Assembly: GCA_051881715.1 (NCBI GenBank)
Contig: JBJEQK010000176.1
Location: 1 to 27,002, forward strand
Length of the DNA: 27,002 nucleotides
Reading direction: 5' to 3'
Source: UBA1425 sp051881715
Lineage (GTDB): Bacteria; Bacillota; Clostridia; Oscillospirales; Acutalibacteraceae
This document shows, in pieces, positions 22,387 to 27,002 of the stretch. Below the pieces are notes generated by a model. The model saw only the letters and a list, made by a program, of their open reading frames with translations. It made no database searches and had not been told where the DNA came from. The first letter of the stretch is position 1. Each line of letters starts with the position of its first letter. Both the position numbers and the translations under genes were made by a program.

Positions 22387-23325
22387 TCATCCTTTCAGTC
22401 GATTTTTATGCAAAAGCGTTTGCAGCGTTTCCTTGGGGATCAGCGTAAGCAAAATGGCAATGAACATCACGGCACAGCCGGTGATCTCCTGCGCAGAGAG
22501 ATGCTGTCCGAGAATGATCCATGCAAACAGCACCGAGAAAACGGACTCCAGACACAGCAGCATGGACGCAAGGACGGGGTCGGTGTTTTTCTGCCCGACA
22601 AGCTGGAGGGTGAAAGCGCCGGCGGTGGAGAGCACGCCGACATACAGCAGCTCCCACTTGGCGGAGAGGATGGCGGTCATGCTTGGCTGTTCCAGCAGGA
22701 ACATACACACGGCGGACAGCACGCCGCAGACGGCAAACTGCACACAGCACATGGCGATGCAGTCCACACGGTTGGCGTATTCGTCGGAGATGACGATCTG
22801 GATGGCGAAAAACAGGGAACACCCCAGCGCGTAAAGCTCCCCTTTGCCGAAGCCGCCGAAGGCGCCGGGCTTAAAGGAGATGAGAAAAATGCCGCAGCAG
22901 GCCAAAAGGACGCTGAACCAAACCGCCTTGGACACATTGCGCCGCAGGAAAACAAGTCCGATCAGCGGGACGAGGATCATATACAGCGCCGTCAAAAAGC
23001 CGACTTTACCCGCCTCGGTGTACGCGAAAGCGGACTGCTGGAGGTTGTGCCCGAAAAACAGACAGATGCCGCACAGCAGACCGGCTTTGTACAGATCTTT
23101 GCGGGCTTTCTTTTGCACTTGCGGGGGCTGCGGATTTTTCTTTTGCGCAAACCGTATGCTGAAAACGGACATGGGGATCAGCACCAGAACGCCAATCAGG
23201 GAGCGCAGGGTCGTGAAGGTGAAAATGTCGATTTTTTCCACGCCGGTGCTCTGGAATACGAAGGACATACCCCAGATCAATGCGGCAAGAAAACAGGGGA
23301 GCGCCCCTTTGAGCTGTTTTTTCAT
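22387..23325 (-). CDS. EamA/DMT-family metabolite transporter
   Basis: 312 residues with about ten hydrophobic helices in two EamA halves (about 8-150 and 165-300), the usual drug/metabolite transporter plan. The N-terminal helix has the typical LIWGMSFVFQ motif. It exports or imports a small metabolite across the plasma membrane; the substrate is not predictable. Its ATG overlaps the stop of the ygiQ gene as ATGA, so the two are translationally coupled. The cytosolic linker near residues 60-75 is rich in Lys and Gln/Pro. Confidence 0.92.
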   Translation of the reverse strand: MKKQLKGALPCFLAALIWGMSFVFQSTGVEKIDIFTFTTLRSLIGVLVLIPMSVFSIRFAQKKNPQPPQVQKKARKDLYKAGLLCGICLFFGHNLQQSAFAYTEAGKVGFLTALYMILVPLIGLVFLRRNVSKAVWFSVLLACCGIFLISFKPGAFGGFGKGELYALGCSLFFAIQIVISDEYANRVDCIAMCCVQFAVCGVLSAVCMFLLEQPSMTAILSAKWELLYVGVLSTAGAFTLQLVGQKNTDPVLASMLLCLESVFSVLFAWIILGQHLSAQEITGCAVMFIAILLTLIPKETLQTLLHKNRLKG

Positions 23326-25202
23326 TTTCTGTATGTACCGCCTTTGGAGGATTTGTTGTGTTTACCGCCGTTTTTTCTCGGCGGATTTGCGGGGGTGGGA
23401 CGGGAATTTTTTGGTTTGATCAGGCACTTTTCCCCGGTGCCGATGAGGTCACGCCGCCCTGCCTTGATCAAGGCTTCCCGCACAAGGTCGGCGTTCTTCG
23501 GCAGGCTCCACTGCAATAGCGCACGCTGAAGCTGTTTTTCGTGGGGGTCGGTGACGACGTAGATCTTTTTGCCCGTGAGCGGGTTGATGCCCGTGTAGTA
23601 CATGACGGTGGAGGCCGTGCCGGGGGTGGGGTAGAAGTCCTGCACCTGCTCGGGACGGCACTTGTTTTTCTTGAGATAGGACGCCAGCGTCGCCGCATCC
23701 TGCAAGGTACTGCCCGGGTGGCTGGACATGAGGTAGGGCACGAGGTACTGCTCCTTGGCAAAGGATTTGGTCAGCTCGAAAAACCGCTTGCGGAAGGTGT
23801 CGTAGACCTGTATGCCGGGCTTGCCCATGAGGGTCAGCACGTTGTCACAGCAGTGCTCGGGAGCAACCTTGAGCTGACCGCTGACATGGTCGCGCACCAG
23901 CTTGCGGAAGAAAGCGTCGCTCTTGTCGTAGATCAGGTAGTCGAAGCGGATGCCCGAACGGATAAATACCTTTTTAACGCCGGGAATGCGTTCGACACGG
24001 CGAAGCAGCTCGATGTATTCGCTGTGATCGACCTTTAAGTTTTTGCACGGCGTGGGGGCAAGACATTTTCGCGAGGTGCAGACGCCCTTTTGCAGCTGCT
24101 GTTCGCAGGAGGGGTATCGGAAATTGGCGGTCGGTCCGCCGACGTCGTGGATAAAGCCCTTGAAGTCGGGCAGCTTTGTCAGCAGTTCCGCCTCCTGCAC
24201 CACGGATTCGATGCTTCGCGAGCGCACGGAACGTCCCTGATGAAACGCCAGCGCACAGAAGTTGCACCCGCCGAAACAGCCCCGGTTGTGGGTGATGGAG
24301 AACTTGACCTCCTCAATGGCGGGAACGCCGCCGTCCTTTTTGTACATGGGATGGTAGTCACGCATAAACGGCAGGGCGCAGACAGCGTCCAGCTCCTCCC
24401 GCTCCAGCGGCGGCTGGGGTGGATTTTGAACAAGCATCCGCTCGCCGTACAGTTCGGTGATCGTATGACCGGAAATGCTGTCTTGCTCCCGGTACTGCAA
24501 GGCAAAGGCACGGGCGTACAGACGTTTGTCGTGCCGCAGCTGCTCGAAGCGGAAGCCGCCGACCGGATCAAAGTGCAGTTTGTCGTCCGGGGTCGTCAGG
24601 TAGACCGTCCCGCGGACGTCGTGAATTTTGTGGACGGGCGCACCCTTATCCAGCAGCTTGGCGATGCGCACGATGGCACGCTCCCCCATGCCGTAGGACA
24701 GCAGATCTGCGCCGGAATCCACCAAAATGCTGCGGCGCACACAGTCGTCCCAGTAGTCGTAGTGGGCGAAGCGGCGCAGGGAAGCCTCCAGTCCGCCGAT
24801 GATGATGGGCACATCGCCGAAAGCCTGCCGAATCATCTGACAGTAGACGATCACGGCACGGTCGGGACGTTTGCCCGGTTTGCCGCCGGGGGAATAGTAG
24901 TCCGTGGAACGCTTTTGCTTGGCCACGGTGTAGTGCGCCACCATGGAGTCGATGTTGCCGGAACTGACGAGAAAACCGAGACGCGGGCGACCGAACCGCT
25001 CAAAGTCACGGGTGGAGTGCCAATCCGGCTGGGAAAGGATCGCCACGCGAAAGCCTTCGCTTTCCAGCAGACGGGACAGGATCGCCACACCGAAGGAGGG
25101 GTGATCCACATAGGCGTCGCCGGTGACATAGACAAAGTCCGGCTGATCCCAGCCGCGCGCTTGCATATCCGCACGGGAGACGGGGAGAAAATCAGTAGTC
25201 AT
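23322..25202 (-). CDS. ygiQ: YgiQ-family radical SAM protein
   Basis: 626 residues, normal length for the family. The [4Fe-4S]/SAM motif CxxxCxxC is Cys309-Cys313-Cys316 in GCFGGCNFC. The N-terminal part (about 1-250) is the YgiQ-specific region beginning LPVSRADMQARGWDQPDFVYVTGDAY in two parts, and the C-terminal part contains the family's conserved VAPEHCCDNVL and YPTPGTASTVMYYTG regions. The last 30 residues are basic and low in complexity. Family members are widespread, but to my knowledge have no firmly established reaction. It starts 11 bp after the O-antigen-ligase-like gene, with AAGGAT upstream. Confidence 0.95.
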   Translation of the reverse strand: MTTDFLPVSRADMQARGWDQPDFVYVTGDAYVDHPSFGVAILSRLLESEGFRVAILSQPDWHSTRDFERFGRPRLGFLVSSGNIDSMVAHYTVAKQKRSTDYYSPGGKPGKRPDRAVIVYCQMIRQAFGDVPIIIGGLEASLRRFAHYDYWDDCVRRSILVDSGADLLSYGMGERAIVRIAKLLDKGAPVHKIHDVRGTVYLTTPDDKLHFDPVGGFRFEQLRHDKRLYARAFALQYREQDSISGHTITELYGERMLVQNPPQPPLEREELDAVCALPFMRDYHPMYKKDGGVPAIEEVKFSITHNRGCFGGCNFCALAFHQGRSVRSRSIESVVQEAELLTKLPDFKGFIHDVGGPTANFRYPSCEQQLQKGVCTSRKCLAPTPCKNLKVDHSEYIELLRRVERIPGVKKVFIRSGIRFDYLIYDKSDAFFRKLVRDHVSGQLKVAPEHCCDNVLTLMGKPGIQVYDTFRKRFFELTKSFAKEQYLVPYLMSSHPGSTLQDAATLASYLKKNKCRPEQVQDFYPTPGTASTVMYYTGINPLTGKKIYVVTDPHEKQLQRALLQWSLPKNADLVREALIKAGRRDLIGTGEKCLIKPKNSRPTPANPPRKNGGKHNKSSKGGTYRK

Positions 25203-25212
25203 AAATCTATCC

Positions 25213-26538
25213 TTAACTCTGTGTTACAAGTTCTTTTGCGGCCGGTTCTTCGGCGCAGGGCGGTTTGTCCTCAGCGTAGATGCGCAGGGCACACTCGGAG
25301 AGGGCGATCAGCATCAGGAAATAGCACAAAGGCTTCATGCCGTAGAAAAGGTAATCCGTCATGCCGCAGGCGCAGAAGCCGGCGAGACTGCCCAGCAGGG
25401 TGACCGCAATGCCGCGCCCTGTGTCGCCCCTTTGGGAAAGGCGGTACAGGTTACGCAAAAACAGGACAAGGATCGCCCCGAACAGCGCCAGACCGATCAC
25501 GCCCTGTTCCAGCAGAATTTGCAGAAACAGATTGTGGGCATGGGGCTGACAGATGTGGTAGTTTTCATGGAGCATATTGCGCACGTTGCCCACGCCTGTG
25601 CCGTAGCCGAAAAGCCAGTGCCCGCGAAGCATCTCAAAACAGGCTTTCCAAATTTCGGAACGGGTGTTGACGGAGATATCCCTGCCGCTGAACAGGGTGA
25701 GCAGTCTGCGAAACACACCCCCCGCAAACAACGAAAGTCCCACCAACAGCGCACCGGCGGCGCAGAGAAGCTTCCATGCGTACTTTCTGCCGTAGAACAG
25801 CAGAACGAAAAAAACGATGCAAAGGGCGAGGTACGGTCCTCTCGAGTAGGAAACGGCGATGCCGCCGACACACAAAAGCAGGCACAGCGCCGCAAAAATA
25901 CGTGTGGATCTGCGGTGAAAATAAAACAGGCAGTAGGTGCAGAATGGCACCATCATGCACAGAAAAACGGCAAGAAACAGGGGGTTGGTGAAGGTGCTGC
26001 TTGCCCGGTCGGCGATGGCGATAAACTGTGTGCGCGGCAGCAGATGTACCACGGACGGCGGCAGCAGACGCACGGTCAGGTCGGCGACCTGCATATCCAG
26101 CAGATGCCAAAAAGGATTGAACATTTTTTTGAGCGATCCGCCGAGGTGGAACAGTACCATTTGCAGGATCGCGATCCCGCCGGCGATCCCGCCGCTTGCG
26201 GCGCCGCACAGGAACAGGGCGTTTAATTTGCCGGCGTTGTCCACGGTGCACAGCAGCATCCGACTGCCGAAAAAGAACAGACACCACGGCAGAAGAATGG
26301 CGAGGGCAGACGACTTGGCACCCGAGTAGCTGACAGCCAGAGCTGACCACGCCATATAGACAAGCATGGCTTTTTCCGTGTCCCGCAAGGGAACGCGGCG
26401 GCGGACGGTGCAAAGATAGGCGGTGAAACACAGCAACGGGAAAATATACTCCGGGAGCAGTGCAGCCAAAAGAAAGATGGCGGCAGCCCAAAGCCAGCGT
26501 CCTTTATTCACTTGCAGAAATGCACGGACAGTTTCCAT
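25213..26538 (-). CDS. O-antigen ligase/polymerase-like membrane protein
   Basis: 441 residues with about ten to twelve hydrophobic helices and a large outer loop (about 270-330) that includes RSEIWKACFEMLRGHWLFGYGTG in two parts and the conserved HNLFLQILLEQGVIG, typical of the Wzy/WaaL O-ligase superfamily. Such proteins join or polymerise lipid-linked glycans at the outer face of the membrane; in a Firmicute this means capsule, teichoic-type or other surface polysaccharide. No other glycan genes are in the window, so its substrate is unclear. ATG preceded by GGAAAGG at 8 nt; first gene of the five-gene operon. Confidence 0.88.
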   Translation of the reverse strand: METVRAFLQVNKGRWLWAAAIFLLAALLPEYIFPLLCFTAYLCTVRRRVPLRDTEKAMLVYMAWSALAVSYSGAKSSALAILLPWCLFFFGSRMLLCTVDNAGKLNALFLCGAASGGIAGGIAILQMVLFHLGGSLKKMFNPFWHLLDMQVADLTVRLLPPSVVHLLPRTQFIAIADRASSTFTNPLFLAVFLCMMVPFCTYCLFYFHRRSTRIFAALCLLLCVGGIAVSYSRGPYLALCIVFFVLLFYGRKYAWKLLCAAGALLVGLSLFAGGVFRRLLTLFSGRDISVNTRSEIWKACFEMLRGHWLFGYGTGVGNVRNMLHENYHICQPHAHNLFLQILLEQGVIGLALFGAILVLFLRNLYRLSQRGDTGRGIAVTLLGSLAGFCACGMTDYLFYGMKPLCYFLMLIALSECALRIYAEDKPPCAEEPAAKELVTQS

Positions 26539-26572
26539 AGCACATACCTTTCCACATAATAATACACCTTAC

Positions 26573-26601
26573 ATTATACCGAAAAAGCGGCGCACTTGCA
26601 A
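26573..26601 (-). promoter_or_regulatory. Promoter of the five-gene operon
   Basis: On the minus strand TTGCAA (26601-26596), 17 bp, TATAAT (26578-26573; consensus -10). RNA start about 26566, leader about 28 nt. No other promoter is visible before 20065. Confidence 0.75.
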
Positions 26602-26652
26602 GAGGTAAATGCGATTTTGTATGGCGATTCCATCGACAGCGCAAAAATAGAA

Positions 26653-27002
26653 CGCATGGAAAAGGCGCGTGCAAATTTTTGCACGGCAACAGTTGTGCTT
26701 CATCTGTAAAATTCTTTGCCGAAAGTTTCCCCAAGGGAAAGTGACTGAGCACAGCAAGGACGGATGAAGAAACAGTTTCGGACATAGGACAAAATTCGTT
26801 AGCCGGCTAACGTTTTTATATTGGGTGTGCGGTCTCTGCAAGGGGGATTGTTCCGACCTTTTTGTGTTGCGCACAGGTCGTGCAAATTTTTGCACGGCAA
26901 CTGTTGAGCTCCGTCTGAAAATCTTTGCTAAAAGTATCCCTCAAGAAAAAGTGACTGAGCACAGCAAGGACGGATGAAGAAACAGTTTCGGACATAGGAC
27001 AA
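26653..27002. repeat. Second modular repeat array (about 210-bp unit), cut by window end
   Basis: Two units begin with CGTGCAAATTTTTGCACG at 26668-26685 and 26879-26896. A 55-bp stretch is identical at 26738-26792 and 26948-27002. The first unit contains GTTAGCCGGCTAAC at 26798-26811, the same palindrome as the array at 12215-12903; the second is cut before it. Left edge CGCATGGAAAAGGCGCGTGC (26653-26672) resembles 12909-12927. I see no gene in 26602-27002; short frames here are repeat by-products. Confidence 0.8.

Noticed and set aside
20875..23529. 884-residue open frame on the + strand across four genes
   Set aside because: It crosses the ends of several well-supported minus-strand genes and has low-complexity composition.

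Overview
The window looks like chromosomal DNA of a strictly anaerobic, fermentative Firmicute of the Oscillospiraceae/Ruminococcaceae type. The evidence is two [FeFe]-hydrogenase-type proteins, a Clostridia-type AdhE, Rex, a GH3 enzyme in the reversed domain order known from Ruminococcus, a BspA-like repeat protein, GC-rich genes and AT-rich intergenic DNA, and strong AGGAGG-type ribosome binding sites. I see no tRNA, rRNA, CRISPR array, prophage or intact insertion sequence.

Layout. (1) 64-2946 (+): secreted subtilisin-like protease fused to BspA-type leucine-rich repeats. (2) 2968-3171: MITE-like element with 17-bp terminal inverted repeats that carries terminator hairpins facing both ways. 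(3) 12079 down to 3183 (-): an eight-gene redox/H2 operon, rex - adhE - kinase-like gene - two thioredoxin-like [2Fe-2S] ferredoxins - sensory [FeFe]-hydrogenase with PAS domain (HydS type) - SpoIIE-type phosphatase - [FeFe]-hydrogenase. A promoter (TTCACA-17-TACAAT) precedes rex and fixes its start at 12079. (4) 12215-12903: array of five ~148-bp tandem repeats. (5) 12962-13882 (-): LysR regulator, divergent from a GH3 glycosidase (14080-16446, +), followed by an iron-containing alcohol dehydrogenase (16589-17806, +). (6) 18083-19915 (-): membrane-anchored parvulin-type foldase. (7) 26538 down to 20065 (-): tightly packed five-gene operon encoding an O-antigen-ligase-like protein, YgiQ radical SAM protein, EamA transporter, FAD oxidoreductase and RluA-family pseudouridine synthase. 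(8) 26653-27002: a second repeat array, cut by the window end, built from some of the same modules as the first.

How the genes work together. The central operon appears to couple disposal of NADH (AdhE, ethanol) and reduced ferredoxin (hydrogenase, H2) to two sensing layers: Rex (NADH/NAD+) and a HydS-type H-cluster protein with PAS domain. A kinase-fold protein and a PPM phosphatase in the same operon are the probable signal output. From memory, a transcription unit with these elements (hydA2, hydS, aldehyde/alcohol dehydrogenase, Ser/Thr kinase, Ser/Thr phosphatase, redox repressor) was reported in Ruminococcus albus 7, so the system is not wholly new. Its phosphorylation target and the role of the twin ferredoxins are, as far as I know, open. 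The least explained features are the two modular repeat arrays, which share a 14-bp perfect palindrome, and three ATATCG hexamers spaced exactly 15 bp apart just upstream of the rex promoter.
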